A stretch of DNA of 64,000 bases from Desulfacinum sp. (GCA_014359885.1 JACIYN010000002.1:1-64000); one strand, 5' to 3'. Shown: positions 1 to 10,249, numbered from the stretch's first letter. The notes: generated by a model from the sequence alone, not told the origin. Program-made: numbers and translations.

Positions 1-19
1 ACGGATCACGGACCTCGGT
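1..19 (+). repeat. End of a heptamer tandem array (ACGGATC ACGGACC) directly abutting the ATG at 20
   Basis: acggatcacggacctcggt then atg; same unit and gene-sense orientation as the array at 10138-10249. Confidence 0.6.
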
Positions 20-1777
20 ATGGCCGCCCCCTCCACATCCCACGCGCCACGAAGCGCCCTCCGCCTGCTAAAACCCTTTCTGCGCCGTCACGCCCGGCGC
101 CTGGCGGCGGGCTTCGGGGCCCTTCTGATCGTGGATCTTCTCCAAGTGTGGATTCCCCGGGTGATCAAACACGCGGTGGACGCCTTGGGACGGCCCGGCA
201 TGAGCCAGAGGGGACTTGTGGTCTACGCGGCCGGCATCGTGGGACTTGCCCTGGTGATCGCCGTCTTTCGCTACCTGTGGCGAATCCTGCTGCTGGGCTT
301 TTCCCGCGTTCTGGAACGGGATCTGCGCGAGCGCATGGTGGAGCGCATCCTCTCTCTGGACCGAACCGTCTTTTTCCGGCGAACCACCGGCGACTTCATG
401 GCCCTTTCGGGAAATGATCTGGCGTCCGTGCAACTGGCCGCCGGCATGGGCCTGGTGGCCTTCGCCGACGCCGTCATCATGAGCGCGGCGGCCCTGGGTT
501 TCATGGCCTACATCCACCCGACCCTCACGGCCGTCGCCGTGGCTCCCATGCCCCTTCTGGCCCTGGCCACGCGCTTTCTTTCCGCACGGCTCCACAAACG
601 TTTTCTGAGGGTCCAGGAAATCTTTTCCCAACTTACGGAGCTGGCCCGTTCCACCTTTTCCTCCATCCGCCTCTACAAGGCCTACACCCAGGAAGAAGCC
701 CAGTGCCGGCGCTTCGACGCCCTGGGCCGCTCCTACATTCGAAACAACCTGCGGGTCGCTCTGGTCCAGGGAACTCTCTTTCCCTTCGCGGGCCTCACCG
801 CCAACGCCAGTCTCCTCCTGGTCCTCTTTTTCGGCGGGCGCCTCACCCTCCAGGGGATCATCACCACGGGCGACTTCGTGGCGTTCATCGCCTATCTGCA
901 TCTGCTCACCTGGCCCATGATGGCCTTCGGATGGGTGGCGAACCTCTTTCAGCGGGGTCTCACCAGTCTGGGCCGCATCGGGAGTCTTCTGGAAGAGCGG
1001 CCGGTTCTCCAGGATCCTCCCCGGCCATGGCCGCCGCCGCGGCCGCCGGTGACCATCGAACTCCACGGGCTCACCTTCGCCTACCCCGGCCGGCCGGAAC
1101 CGGCCCTTCGCCGCATTCACCTCACCTTTCCGGCGGGCGTTACGGGCATCGCCGGCCCCACCGGATCCGGCAAATCCACCCTCTGCCAGGTTCTGGCCCG
1201 GCTCTATCCCATTGAGGACGGCACCTACCTCCTGAACGGGACGGACGTGAACCTCCTGAAGGTGGCGGACGTGCGGCGCCTCATCGCCTACGTTCCCCAG
1301 GACGGTACGCTCTTTTCCGATACCGTCGCCGCCAACATCGCCCTGGGTCGCCCCGACGCTTCCCGGGAGGAGATCGAGCAGGTGGCCCGGGCCGCCGCCA
1401 TCCACGAGGAGATCCTGGCCATGGAGCACGACTACGAAACGCGGATCGGGGAAAGAGGCGTGCGGCTTTCCGGGGGCCAACGTCAGAGGATCGCTCTCGC
1501 CCGGGCCCTGCTCCTGGACCGCCCCATCCTCCTCATCGACGATGGGCTCTCTGCGGTGGACCTGGAAACGGAACGCACCATCCTGCGCTCGCTGAAGCCT
1601 TATCTGGAAAGGCGCACGTGCCTCATCGTCTCCCATCGGGTGGCGGCCCTGGCGGACTGCGACCGCATCGTCGTGCTGGATCGCGGGAGCGTGGCGGATC
1701 AGGGAAGCCACGAAGAGCTCATGGAACGGAATCTCTTCTACCGCACCATCTACCTGCACCAGACGCTCCGGCGCTGA
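20..1777 (+). CDS. ABC transporter, fused permease/ATPase (exporter type)
   Basis: TM domain, Walker A GPTGSGKST, signature LSGGQRQRIALARALL. Confidence 0.93.
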   Translation: MAAPSTSHAPRSALRLLKPFLRRHARRLAAGFGALLIVDLLQVWIPRVIKHAVDALGRPGMSQRGLVVYAAGIVGLALVIAVFRYLWRILLLGFSRVLERDLRERMVERILSLDRTVFFRRTTGDFMALSGNDLASVQLAAGMGLVAFADAVIMSAAALGFMAYIHPTLTAVAVAPMPLLALATRFLSARLHKRFLRVQEIFSQLTELARSTFSSIRLYKAYTQEEAQCRRFDALGRSYIRNNLRVALVQGTLFPFAGLTANASLLLVLFFGGRLTLQGIITTGDFVAFIAYLHLLTWPMMAFGWVANLFQRGLTSLGRIGSLLEERPVLQDPPRPWPPPRPPVTIELHGLTFAYPGRPEPALRRIHLTFPAGVTGIAGPTGSGKSTLCQVLARLYPIEDGTYLLNGTDVNLLKVADVRRLIAYVPQDGTLFSDTVAANIALGRPDASREEIEQVARAAAIHEEILAMEHDYETRIGERGVRLSGGQRQRIALARALLLDRPILLIDDGLSAVDLETERTILRSLKPYLERRTCLIVSHRVAALADCDRIVVLDRGSVADQGSHEELMERNLFYRTIYLHQTLRR

Positions 1778-1796
1778 ATCGAAAAGCGGACTCGCC

Positions 1797-3605
1797 ATGC
1801 ACTACGGCTACGGATATTTCGAAGAAGGACATCTGGGAAAGGTCCAGGACCTGCGCCTCTGGAAGCGCCTCCTTCCCTACCTCCGCCCCCACGGGCCTCA
1901 AATCGCCCTGGCCGTGGTCCTCTCCCTCGTCATCTCCGCGGCGGATCTAGCGCTGCCTTACCTGCTGCGCCTGGGAGTGGACCGCTACATCACGGCCCAA
2001 GGCCTTCCTTTGTCCGCAAAACTCCAGGGGCTTTCCCAACTCGCCGCCGTCTTTGCGGGCCTCATGGCGGTGGGCTTCGTGTCGGAATTCTTCCAGGTGC
2101 TGCTGCTGGAATGGACCGGCCAGCGGATCATGCACCGGCTCCGCCAGGATCTCTTCCGGCACGTGCTGCACCTGGATCTCCCGTTCTTCCACGCCAATCC
2201 CGTGGGGAAACTGGTCACGAGGCTCACCAACGACATCCAGAACATGCACGAGATGTTCACCTCGGTGATCGTCACCGTCTTCAACGACCTCATCCGGCTC
2301 GTGGGAATCCTGGCCGTGCTCTTCTGGATGGATGCGTCCCTTTCCGCCATCCTGGTCTGCCTCATCCCCATCATGCTGGGGGCCACCCTCAAGTTCAGCG
2401 CCCTGGCCCGGGAAGCCTTCCGGACCATCCGAACCCGCCTGGCCCGCATCAACTCTTTCCTGCAGGAGGTGCTGGCCGGGCTTTCCGTTCTGCAAATCTT
2501 CGGACGGGAAGAAGACACCCTGGATCGGTTCCGGGACCTGAATGAGGCCCATCGCAAGGCCGCCATGCACCAGATTCACCTGTTCGGGCTCTTCGTCCCC
2601 TTCATCGAAGTGCTGAGCTCCGCCGCCGTGGCGGTCATCATCTGGTACGGCGGCGGCCAGGCGCTGCGCCAGGCCGTGAGCCTGGGGGTTCTGGTGGCTT
2701 TCCTCTCCTACATCCGCCTCTTCTTCCAGCCGCTCCGGGAGCTGAGCCAGAAGTTTTCCATCGTGCAGTCGGCCCTGGCTTCCGCCGAGCGGATCTTCGA
2801 GCTCATGGACACCCCGGCGGACCTGCCGGTGCCCAGTGTCCCGCTTCGACCGCCCCAACTCAAGGGCTCCGTGACCTTCCAAAACGTCACCTTCGGCTAC
2901 GACCCGGAGCGACCCGTCCTGCAAAACATCTCGTTCCACCTGGACCCCGGTAAGTCCTTGGCCGTCGTGGGCCCCACCGGCGCCGGCAAGACCACCCTCA
3001 TCGGTCTTCTGGAACGCTTCCACGATCCCCAGGAGGGGCGCGTACTCGTGGACGGGATCGATCTGCGGTCCCTGGATCCCACCTGGCTTCGCCGCCGCGT
3101 GGGCCTGGTCATGCAGGATGTCTTCATGGTTCCGGGAACCCTCCGGGAAAACATCGGCCTGGACACGGAAATCGACGAGGCGAGACTTCGGGAGATCCTC
3201 GAACTGGCGCAGCTTTCGGACCTGGTGCAAAATCTCCCCCAAGGGTTGGACACTCCCGTGGGCGAAGGCGGGATCGATCTTTCCGCCGGCCAGAAACAGC
3301 TGCTCTCCTTCGCCCGCGTGTTGGCACGGGACCCCAAAATCCTTATTTTGGATGAAGCCACGGCCAACGTGGATTCGGAAACGGAAATCCGGATCCAGCG
3401 GGCCATCGAAAGGGCCCTGGCGGGCCGAACCAGCATCGTTATCGCCCACCGGCTCTCCACGATCCGGAAGGCCTCTCGGATTCTGGTGCTGGACGGAGGC
3501 CGGATCGTGGAGCAGGGAACCCATGAGGAGCTGATGGCAAGGCAGGGGTTTTACCACCACTTGATCCTCTTGGACCAAGTGAGGAGGGACGGATTAGAGG
3601 ATTAG
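1797..3605 (+). CDS. ABC transporter, fused permease/ATPase (second exporter half)
   Basis: Walker A GPTGAGKTT, LSAGQKQLLSFARVLARDP; tandem with the previous gene, probable heterodimer. Confidence 0.93.
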   Translation: MHYGYGYFEEGHLGKVQDLRLWKRLLPYLRPHGPQIALAVVLSLVISAADLALPYLLRLGVDRYITAQGLPLSAKLQGLSQLAAVFAGLMAVGFVSEFFQVLLLEWTGQRIMHRLRQDLFRHVLHLDLPFFHANPVGKLVTRLTNDIQNMHEMFTSVIVTVFNDLIRLVGILAVLFWMDASLSAILVCLIPIMLGATLKFSALAREAFRTIRTRLARINSFLQEVLAGLSVLQIFGREEDTLDRFRDLNEAHRKAAMHQIHLFGLFVPFIEVLSSAAVAVIIWYGGGQALRQAVSLGVLVAFLSYIRLFFQPLRELSQKFSIVQSALASAERIFELMDTPADLPVPSVPLRPPQLKGSVTFQNVTFGYDPERPVLQNISFHLDPGKSLAVVGPTGAGKTTLIGLLERFHDPQEGRVLVDGIDLRSLDPTWLRRRVGLVMQDVFMVPGTLRENIGLDTEIDEARLREILELAQLSDLVQNLPQGLDTPVGEGGIDLSAGQKQLLSFARVLARDPKILILDEATANVDSETEIRIQRAIERALAGRTSIVIAHRLSTIRKASRILVLDGGRIVEQGTHEELMARQGFYHHLILLDQVRRDGLED

Positions 3606-3630
3606 AGGATTAAAGGATTAAGGATTAAGG
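3590..3630 (+). repeat. GGATTAGA-type tandem repeat containing the stop codon of the upstream gene
   Basis: ggattagaggattagaggattaaaggattaaggattaagg; TAG stop at 3603-3605. Confidence 0.85.
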
Positions 3631-3647
3631 GCAGGTTCGGCTATGCG

Positions 3648-4175
3648 ATGAAGAGCATGGGTGGAAGCCCGGGAGGAATGACGATGGAACGGTGGAAAAG
3701 ACTCTTTCCTGTTCTTTGGGTGATGGGATGCCTGGCCCTGGCGTGGACCCAGGGCGTATGGGCTCAGCCGCCGGCGGATATGGGCGGTTGGGAAAAGGGC
3801 GGCGCTTACGACCGGCTCTACGACCCCCAGGAGAGGGACAAATTCAAGGGAACCGTGGAGGCCGTCAGGGAGGTGGTGCCGCTTCCCGGCATGAGCCCCG
3901 GTGTGGCTTTGGTGGTCCGGGACAGGGACGGGGAGGAAATCCTCGTGCACCTGGGCCCGCGATGGTTCATCGACCCCGCCACCATGGGCATCCGGGTGGG
4001 GGATAAGGTCAAGGTGACCGGTGCATGGGCCGAAATGGGCGATGAGGATGTCTTCATCGCCGCCAAGGTGAAGAAAGGCGAACACTTCGAATTCAAGGTG
4101 CGGCTCACCAAGGACGGAACCCCCTTCTGGACCCTGAGCCCGGAAGAACTGGCCAAGGAACGCGCCGGGCAGTAG
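3648..4175 (+). CDS. Exported small protein, possible OB-fold
   Basis: N-terminal hydrophobic signal (WKRLFPVLWVMGCLALAWTQGVWAQ); start may be internal (Met at 3684). Confidence 0.6.
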   Translation: MKSMGGSPGGMTMERWKRLFPVLWVMGCLALAWTQGVWAQPPADMGGWEKGGAYDRLYDPQERDKFKGTVEAVREVVPLPGMSPGVALVVRDRDGEEILVHLGPRWFIDPATMGIRVGDKVKVTGAWAEMGDEDVFIAAKVKKGEHFEFKVRLTKDGTPFWTLSPEELAKERAGQ

Positions 4176-4190
4176 GAGTCTTTCGTGAAA

Positions 4191-4223
4191 GACAACCGCG
4201 AATGAACGCGAATAGACGCGAAT
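4191..4223 (+). repeat. GCGAATGAACGCGAATAGACGCGAAT dispersed repeat
   Basis: Matches 38151-38188 (reverse) and 15891-15923 (reverse); related to 43384-43410. Confidence 0.8.
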
Positions 4224-4239
4224 CATTGTAGACGCCATC

Positions 4240-4322
4240 ACGGGGAGCCCGTGGCAACAAAGGTTAAAACGCACCTTTGGGAAGCAGGCTCCTGTAGGGG
4301 CGAATGATTATTCGCCCCTACG
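4240..4322 (+). repeat. Three-hairpin dispersed element, copy 1
   Basis: CACGGG-gag-CCCGTG; AAAGGT..ACCTTT; tgtaggggcgaatgattattcgccccta. Confidence 0.8.
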
Positions 4323-4397
4323 GCGCGTCCCTGCGGGATTGAACCCAGCCTTCCAATCGGCAACCAACTCCATGAAAGGACAAAACGGCGAATCCCC

Positions 4398-5528
4398 ATG
4401 TGGACCTTCCTGATCCTCTTCCTCACCGTCTACACCACCATGCACGCGGTCTTTTACCACCGGGTGCGCATCCTTTTCGGCGACCGAAAACTCCTCCTGG
4501 GGCTCTGGGCGGCCTTCCTCGTGGTGATGGTCCTGGCCCCCGTGCTCTGCCGGGTGCTGGAGAGGCTCGGCCACGAATTGCCCGCGCGCGCCCTGGCCTA
4601 CGTGGGCTACACCTGGATGGGATTCCTCTTTCTGGGCTTTTGGGCGGCCGTGGCCGTGGGGCTCGTCAACGGAGGGATCTGGACCCTGAACCGGTGGATG
4701 GGCACCCAATTGGCCGCCCTGCCCGGCCGACCGGCCGCTCTGGCCGTGGTCGCCGTGGCCGGCGTTGTCACCCTGTACGGGGCCTTGGAGGCGAGTCGGA
4801 TTCGCATCGAACGGATCCAGGTGGCCACCGAAAAGCTCCCGCCGGGGCGAGACCGCCTGGTGGTGGCCCAGATCTCCGACGTGCACCTGGGACTGGTGGG
4901 CCGGGAAGCACGCCTTCGAAAGATCCTGGATGCGGCCCGCTCCGTCCAACCCGACCTACTGGTCTCCACGGGGGACCTGGTGGACGGGGCCACCCATTCC
5001 TTGGAGCATCTCCTGCCCCTTTTCCAGTCCTTCGAGCCCCCCTTGGGCAAGGTGGCCATCGTGGGAAACCATGAGTATTACGCCGGGATCGAGGCGTCCA
5101 TGGATCTCACGCGACGCGCCGGCTTTACGGTGCTCCGGGACGATGCGGTCACCGTGGCGGACACTCTCAACGTGGTGGGATCGGACGACACCTGGCGGGA
5201 CCGCCCGGAACTGGAAACCCGCCTGCTCCGATCGGTTCCCGGGTCTCTCTTCACCCTGTATCTGAAACACCGGCCCCAGATCTGCCCGGAAACGTTGGGG
5301 CTCTTCGATTTGCAGCTCTCCGGCCACACCCACCGGGGCCAGATCTTTCCCTTCACCCTGTTCGTGGCTCTCCAGTACCGCTATCAGAACGGCACGTACG
5401 ACCTGGGCCGAGGCTCGCTCCTTCACACCAGTCGCGGCACGGGGACCTGGGGACCTCCTATCCGCGTTCTTTCCCCGCCGGAACTCACCGTGATCGAGAT
5501 CGTAAGAAAAGAAGGCCGCGCCCCATGA
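4398..5528 (+). CDS. Membrane-anchored metallophosphoesterase (YkuE/YaeI-like)
   Basis: AQISDVHLG, STGDLVDG, GNHEYY, LSGHTHRGQ motifs after TM segments. Confidence 0.92.
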   Translation: MWTFLILFLTVYTTMHAVFYHRVRILFGDRKLLLGLWAAFLVVMVLAPVLCRVLERLGHELPARALAYVGYTWMGFLFLGFWAAVAVGLVNGGIWTLNRWMGTQLAALPGRPAALAVVAVAGVVTLYGALEASRIRIERIQVATEKLPPGRDRLVVAQISDVHLGLVGREARLRKILDAARSVQPDLLVSTGDLVDGATHSLEHLLPLFQSFEPPLGKVAIVGNHEYYAGIEASMDLTRRAGFTVLRDDAVTVADTLNVVGSDDTWRDRPELETRLLRSVPGSLFTLYLKHRPQICPETLGLFDLQLSGHTHRGQIFPFTLFVALQYRYQNGTYDLGRGSLLHTSRGTGTWGPPIRVLSPPELTVIEIVRKEGRAP

Positions 5529-5789
5529 CGGATGGCGATTTCCTTTGACTCTCCCCCCGGGATGTGTCATGGTCCTTTCACATCCTGGCACAACCCTCCG
5601 GGACGGCACGGAACCCCTATTGATCCCTCTTTTCAAGACAATATGTGGTTCACGCGACATCCGACGGGCGGTCACAGTGATCGGGGTGCGTCGAAGAGCC
5701 GCCGATTAGGGCGGTATGTCGCCCGGGAGTTCTCGTGGTTGTCAACGGGCGGCACCATGAGATGAAACCACGCTTGCAAAGGAAGAAGA

Positions 5790-6065
5790 ATGAATCTGTA
5801 CGTCGGAAATCTTGCCTACGGTGTCACCGAAGATGAACTCCGGGCCGCTTTCGCCGAACACGGCGAAGTGGAAAGCGTCAACATCATCACGGACCGCTAC
5901 ACGGGCCAGTCCAAGGGCTTCGGCTTCGTGGAAATGCCGTCCAACTCCGACGCCGACAAGGCCATCAAGGCTCTGAACGGCGCCAGCCTGCAGGGCCGCC
6001 CCATCAAGGTGAACCAGGCAAAGCCTCGGACCAATAACCGCTCCTTCCGAGGACCGCGTTACTAG
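5790..6065 (+). CDS. RNA-binding protein, single RRM
   Basis: MNLYVGNLAYGVTEDEL... SKGFGFVEM RNP motifs. Confidence 0.95.
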   Translation: MNLYVGNLAYGVTEDELRAAFAEHGEVESVNIITDRYTGQSKGFGFVEMPSNSDADKAIKALNGASLQGRPIKVNQAKPRTNNRSFRGPRY

Positions 6066-6246
6066 TTGGCACGGGCCGGCGCTTCCTCTCCCGGTTCTTC
6101 CGGGAGGGGGAGCGCGGCCTTCCCTACGCCCCACTCCACACCTTCCGCTCCCCCTTTGATTCTTTCCCAACGAATCCCGGTTTCCACATTTCCATTGACC
6201 CGGCGCTTGTTTCTCCGTATGGTTCGCATGCGAAGGAGGTGACCCC

Positions 6247-6672
6247 ATGCCGGCTCTGCCCGACGATCTTCCGGAATGTCTCGTCTTTTTGCTGGGCAAG
6301 GCCTACCAGAAGGCCCACGCGGACTTCAAGGCCCGGCTCCAGCCCTACGGCCTCACCAACATGCAGCACCTGGTGCTGGAAGGCCTCTGGTACCGCCAGG
6401 GGATGACGGCCACCGAGCTGGGAAAGTGCCTCATCCTGGACAAGGCCACCCTGTCGGGCGTCCTGGACCGCATGGAAGCGGCCGGCTGGATCGAAAAGCG
6501 CCCGGATCCCGAAGACCGCCGCCAGATGCGCCTCTACACCACCAAAAAGGCCGACGCCCTCAAAGACGACCTCATCCGGGAACGCCAGAAGGCCAACGAA
6601 GAGCTCCTGGCCGATTTCACCCTGGAAGAACGCGTGCTCCTCAAGAGGCTCCTGCGGGATCTCATCGGCTAA
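6247..6672 (+). CDS. MarR-family transcriptional regulator
   Basis: winged-helix: LGKCLILDKATLSGVLDRMEAAGWIEKRPDPEDRR. Confidence 0.93.
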   Translation: MPALPDDLPECLVFLLGKAYQKAHADFKARLQPYGLTNMQHLVLEGLWYRQGMTATELGKCLILDKATLSGVLDRMEAAGWIEKRPDPEDRRQMRLYTTKKADALKDDLIRERQKANEELLADFTLEERVLLKRLLRDLIG

Positions 6673-6806
6673 CGCCGGCCCGCGGCGCCGGCATGGGCCG
6701 CTCTTTCGACCGCAAGGTTTGTATGCGAAGCAAGGGGCGTCCCGCCCCGGCCGGGCCCAGCCGCCTGGGCCTTGGAGAAGGCGACCATCACAAGGAGGAA
6801 AAGACC

Positions 6807-8507
6807 ATGTTGCTGCATCCCAAGAAGGAAGACTACGCCCATCTGGATCCCCGCTCCCGGGAGATCATGCAGAAGACCATCGAGTTCTTCGAAAGGAAGG
6901 GCAAGGCCAAGCTGAAGGAAGACTACCACAAGCAGGTGTGGTACAAGGATTTCCTGGATTTCGTAGAGGAAAACGAAATCTTTGCACCGCTCCTCACGCC
7001 GTCCGCCTACGGCGGAGGCGACCCGGCCTACCGCTGGGACACCCGGCGCATCTGCGACATGAACGAGATCCTGGGCTTCTACGGCCTGCCCTACTGGTAC
7101 ACCTGGCAGGTGACCATCCTGGGCCTGGGCCCCATCTGGATGAGCGCCAACGAAACGGCCAAGAAGAAGGCGGCCCGGCTCCTCCGGGAAGGCCACATCT
7201 TCGCCTTCGGTCTTTCCGAACGGGCCCACGGCGCCGACCTCTATTCCACCGAAATGGCCCTCACGCCGCTGGGAAACGGCCGGTACGTGGCGGACGGCGG
7301 CAAGTACTACATCGGCAACGGCAACGAAGCCGCCATGGTCTCCACCTTCGGGAAGAACAGCGAAACGGACGAATACGTCTTCTTCGCCGTGGACTCGCGC
7401 CATGAAGCCTACGACTGCATCCAGAACGTGGTGGCCTGGCAGGGGTTCGTGGCCGAATACGCCCTGAACGGCTATCCCGTGACCGAGGACGACATCCTGT
7501 CCACGGGCCAGGCGGCCTGGGACGCGGCCCTCAACACGGTGAACGTGGGCAAGTTCAACCTGGGTTGGGGCTCCATCGGGATCTGCACCCACGCCTTCTA
7601 CGAAGCCATCACCCACGCGGCCAACCGGAACCTCTACGGCAAGTGGGTGACCGATTTTCCGCACATCCGCCAGCTCTTCGTGGACGCCTACGCGCGCCTG
7701 GCGGCCATGAAGCTCTTTTCCACCCGGGCCATCGACTACATGCGTTCCGCCAGCCTGGAAGACCGCCGCTACCTGCTCTACAACCCCATGGTGAAGATGA
7801 AGGTGACCACCGAGGGCGAGCACGTGATCAACCTGCTTTGGGACGTCATCGCCGCCCGCGGATTCGAAAAGGACGTCTACTTCGAGATGGCCGCCCGCGA
7901 GATCCGGGCCCTTCCCAAGCTGGAAGGAACCGTGCACGTGAACATGGCCCTGGTGGTGAAGTTCATGAAGAACTTCCTCTTCAACCCCGCGCCCTTCCCG
8001 GAAATCCCCAAGCGGGACGATGCGGCCAACGACGACTTCCTCTTCAACCAGGGCCCCACGGGAGGGCTCAGCAAGGTGCTCTTCCACGACTACCGGATCG
8101 CTTACGACAGCATGGATCTTCCCAACCTGGCCGTCTTCAAGGAGCAGATCGAGGCCTTCAAGCGGTTCCTCATGACCGCCCCGCCCAGCAAGGAACAGAG
8201 CCGCGACATCGACTTCCTGCTGAGCCTGGGCGAGCTCTTCACCCTGGTGGCCTACGGCCAGATCATCCTGGAAAAGGCCGCCATGGACGACGTGGACAAG
8301 AACCTGGTGGACCAGATCTTCGACGTCATGGTCCGCGACTTTTCCAAGTTCGCCCTGGAGATCTACTCCAAGCCCAGCAGCACACCCGAGCAGATGGAGC
8401 TGTGCCAGAAGATGATCCGCAAGCCCCACGTGGATCCCGCCCGGTTCGGCACCGTCTGGAACGACCACGTCTATGCGCTCAAGGGCGCCTATGAGATGAA
8501 TGGGTGA
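6807..8507 (+). CDS. Acyl-CoA dehydrogenase family protein
   Basis: AFGLSERAHGADLYSTEM; RBS aaggagg before ATG at 6807; longer upstream ORF start is unlikely. Confidence 0.85.
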   Translation: MLLHPKKEDYAHLDPRSREIMQKTIEFFERKGKAKLKEDYHKQVWYKDFLDFVEENEIFAPLLTPSAYGGGDPAYRWDTRRICDMNEILGFYGLPYWYTWQVTILGLGPIWMSANETAKKKAARLLREGHIFAFGLSERAHGADLYSTEMALTPLGNGRYVADGGKYYIGNGNEAAMVSTFGKNSETDEYVFFAVDSRHEAYDCIQNVVAWQGFVAEYALNGYPVTEDDILSTGQAAWDAALNTVNVGKFNLGWGSIGICTHAFYEAITHAANRNLYGKWVTDFPHIRQLFVDAYARLAAMKLFSTRAIDYMRSASLEDRRYLLYNPMVKMKVTTEGEHVINLLWDVIAARGFEKDVYFEMAAREIRALPKLEGTVHVNMALVVKFMKNFLFNPAPFPEIPKRDDAANDDFLFNQGPTGGLSKVLFHDYRIAYDSMDLPNLAVFKEQIEAFKRFLMTAPPSKEQSRDIDFLLSLGELFTLVAYGQIILEKAAMDDVDKNLVDQIFDVMVRDFSKFALEIYSKPSSTPEQMELCQKMIRKPHVDPARFGTVWNDHVYALKGAYEMNG

Positions 8508-8543
8508 TGGGTGATGAGTGACGAGTGATGAGTAATGAGTGAC
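8501..8543 (+). repeat. Heptamer array TGRGTGA containing the stop codon of the upstream gene
   Basis: tgggtga tgggtga tgagtga cgagtga tgagtaa tgagtga; stop TGA 8505-8507. Confidence 0.9.
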
Positions 8544-8579
8544 GGGCCCAAGCGGATGCGATCGTTGAACGGGCGGGGG

Positions 8580-8612
8580 GCTGTAGGGGCGAATGATTAT
8601 TCGCCCCTACAG
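8580..8612. repeat. Palindromic element ctgtaggggcgaatgattattcgcccctacag
   Basis: Perfect inverted repeat; same core at 4293, 12889, 28593, 29893, 38257. Confidence 0.95.
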
Positions 8613-8654
8613 CCGGTGCCCATCGAGACCACCTGCCTCTTTCTGAGACTCTAT

Positions 8655-8716
8655 AAATCCCCCTTTTCAAGGCGCATGCATAATTCCCCCCTTTTTCAAA
8701 GGGGGGTTAGGGGGGA
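8655..8716. repeat. CCCCCTTT/AAAGGGGGG inverted dispersed repeat
   Basis: ccccctttttcaaaggggggttagggggg; similar at 10318-10350. Confidence 0.75.
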
Positions 8717-8918
8717 TTGCCTCCCGTTTTTCGGCACCTGGCGGGCGGGGATAAGCCCCGCCCCTCCCCAAGAACTCAGCCTGCTCCTGTAGGGGTGGGC
8801 TATATGCACGCCCGTCGGGACCGCACCAGGGGAAAGAATCGCTTACTCCTTCCCCCCCACGGTCCCATGTGTGGGTCGTTGTCAGCTTCTTGGGAGGAGG
8901 TAGGGCAACGGATCGGTA

Positions 8919-10136
8919 TCAGCCGTTCGCTTGGAACCAGGCCTCCAGTCGGTCCATGGCTTCATCCAGTTCCTCTTCCGAGCCGCCGAAGGACAACCGG
9001 ATGTGCCCTTCCCCATCCGGGCCGAAGGCGGCACCGGGAATGGTGATCACCCGGGCCTCGTGGAGGAGGCGAAGCGCCACGGTCATGGAATCCTCGGCCA
9101 GGCCGTGGGTTCGCACCATGAGGTAGTAAGCCCCTTTCGGTCTCACGTAGGACACCCAGCGCGCCATGGCGTCCAGCCGCCGGCAGACCCTGTCCCGGCG
9201 GGCCTCCAGGACCCTTCGAAACTCCTGCACGCAATCCTGCGGACCTTCGAGGGCGGCCAGGGCCGCCACCTGGGACGGGGTGGGGGCACAGATGGCCGCC
9301 GCATCGTGCACTTTCATGATCTGGTCCAGGAGCTCCCCGTCTCCCACCACGGCGCCCACCCGCCATCCGGTCATGGCGTATTTCTTGGAAAAGCTGAAGA
9401 AGCCCAGCACCTGCTTTCGCAATTCGGGCATGCCCAGGAGACTCACGTGGGATTCGCCGTCGTAGGTGAGAAAGTCGTAGGTTTCATCGCTAAGAATGAA
9501 AAAACCCCTCTCCAGGGCCAGCTGGGCCACGGCCCGGAGCGCCTCCCGGCCGAAGACGGCCCCCGTGGGGTTGTGGGGGCTGCAGAGCACCAGAGCCTTG
9601 GTGCGGTCGCTCACCTTTGCGCGGACCGCCTCCGGATCCAGCCCCCAGTCCTCCCGGCGCAGGGGAAAGAAGACCGGCCTGCCCTCCGCCAGCAGCACCT
9701 GCTCGATGTGGGAAGCGTAATTGGGGGAAGGAAGGAGCACCTCGTCGCCCCGGTCCACCAGGGTGAGCATGGCCGCGCACAGCCCTTCCATGGCCCCCAC
9801 GGTGATGCAAACCTCCCGGTCCGGATCCACGGAAAGGCCCCGCTCTTTCCGAAGCGATTCGGCTAAGGCCCGTCGCAAGGCCGGAAGGCCCGGCCCCAGG
9901 CTGTATTTTCCGATCCAGGGGTCTTCGCGAAGCGACCGGCAGACGACCTCCGCGATATGGGCGGGGGTCGGAAAAGACGGAATCCCCTGCCCCAGGGAGA
10001 CGCACCCGGGGACCTTTTCGGCCAAAAGCGGCATCTCCTTGATGGCCGAGACGGCGATCCCCCGCACCCGCCGGCTGATCCCCTCCTGCCGGTAGCGCTT
10101 GCCCGCGGCTTCCAATGCCGACCGTTGGATGCTCAT
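8919..10136 (-). CDS. Aminotransferase class I/II
   Basis: CSPHNPTGAVFG, LSDETYDFL, FSFSKKYAMTGWRVG (PLP lysine); true start taken as ATG at 10136 because the upstream extension is repeat-encoded. Confidence 0.93.
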   Translation of the reverse strand: MSIQRSALEAAGKRYRQEGISRRVRGIAVSAIKEMPLLAEKVPGCVSLGQGIPSFPTPAHIAEVVCRSLREDPWIGKYSLGPGLPALRRALAESLRKERGLSVDPDREVCITVGAMEGLCAAMLTLVDRGDEVLLPSPNYASHIEQVLLAEGRPVFFPLRREDWGLDPEAVRAKVSDRTKALVLCSPHNPTGAVFGREALRAVAQLALERGFFILSDETYDFLTYDGESHVSLLGMPELRKQVLGFFSFSKKYAMTGWRVGAVVGDGELLDQIMKVHDAAAICAPTPSQVAALAALEGPQDCVQEFRRVLEARRDRVCRRLDAMARWVSYVRPKGAYYLMVRTHGLAEDSMTVALRLLHEARVITIPGAAFGPDGEGHIRLSFGGSEEELDEAMDRLEAWFQANG

Positions 10137-10137
10137 G

Positions 10138-10249
10138 CCGTAATCCGTGGTCCGTGATCCGTAATCCGTAATCCGTGGTCCGTAATCCGTGGTCCGTGAT
10201 CCGTGGTCCGTGATCCGTGGTCCGTGATCCGTGGTCCGTGGTCGGTGAT
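10138..10249 (-). repeat. Heptamer array (AYYACGG, about 16 units) directly upstream of the aminotransferase ATG
   Basis: ccgtaat ccgtggt ccgtgat... on + strand. Confidence 0.95.

Noticed and set aside
6084-6116. Hairpin after the RRM gene as a terminator
   Set aside because: Stable stem (CTCTCCCGG..CCGGGAGG) but no following T-run; not supported as Rho-independent.
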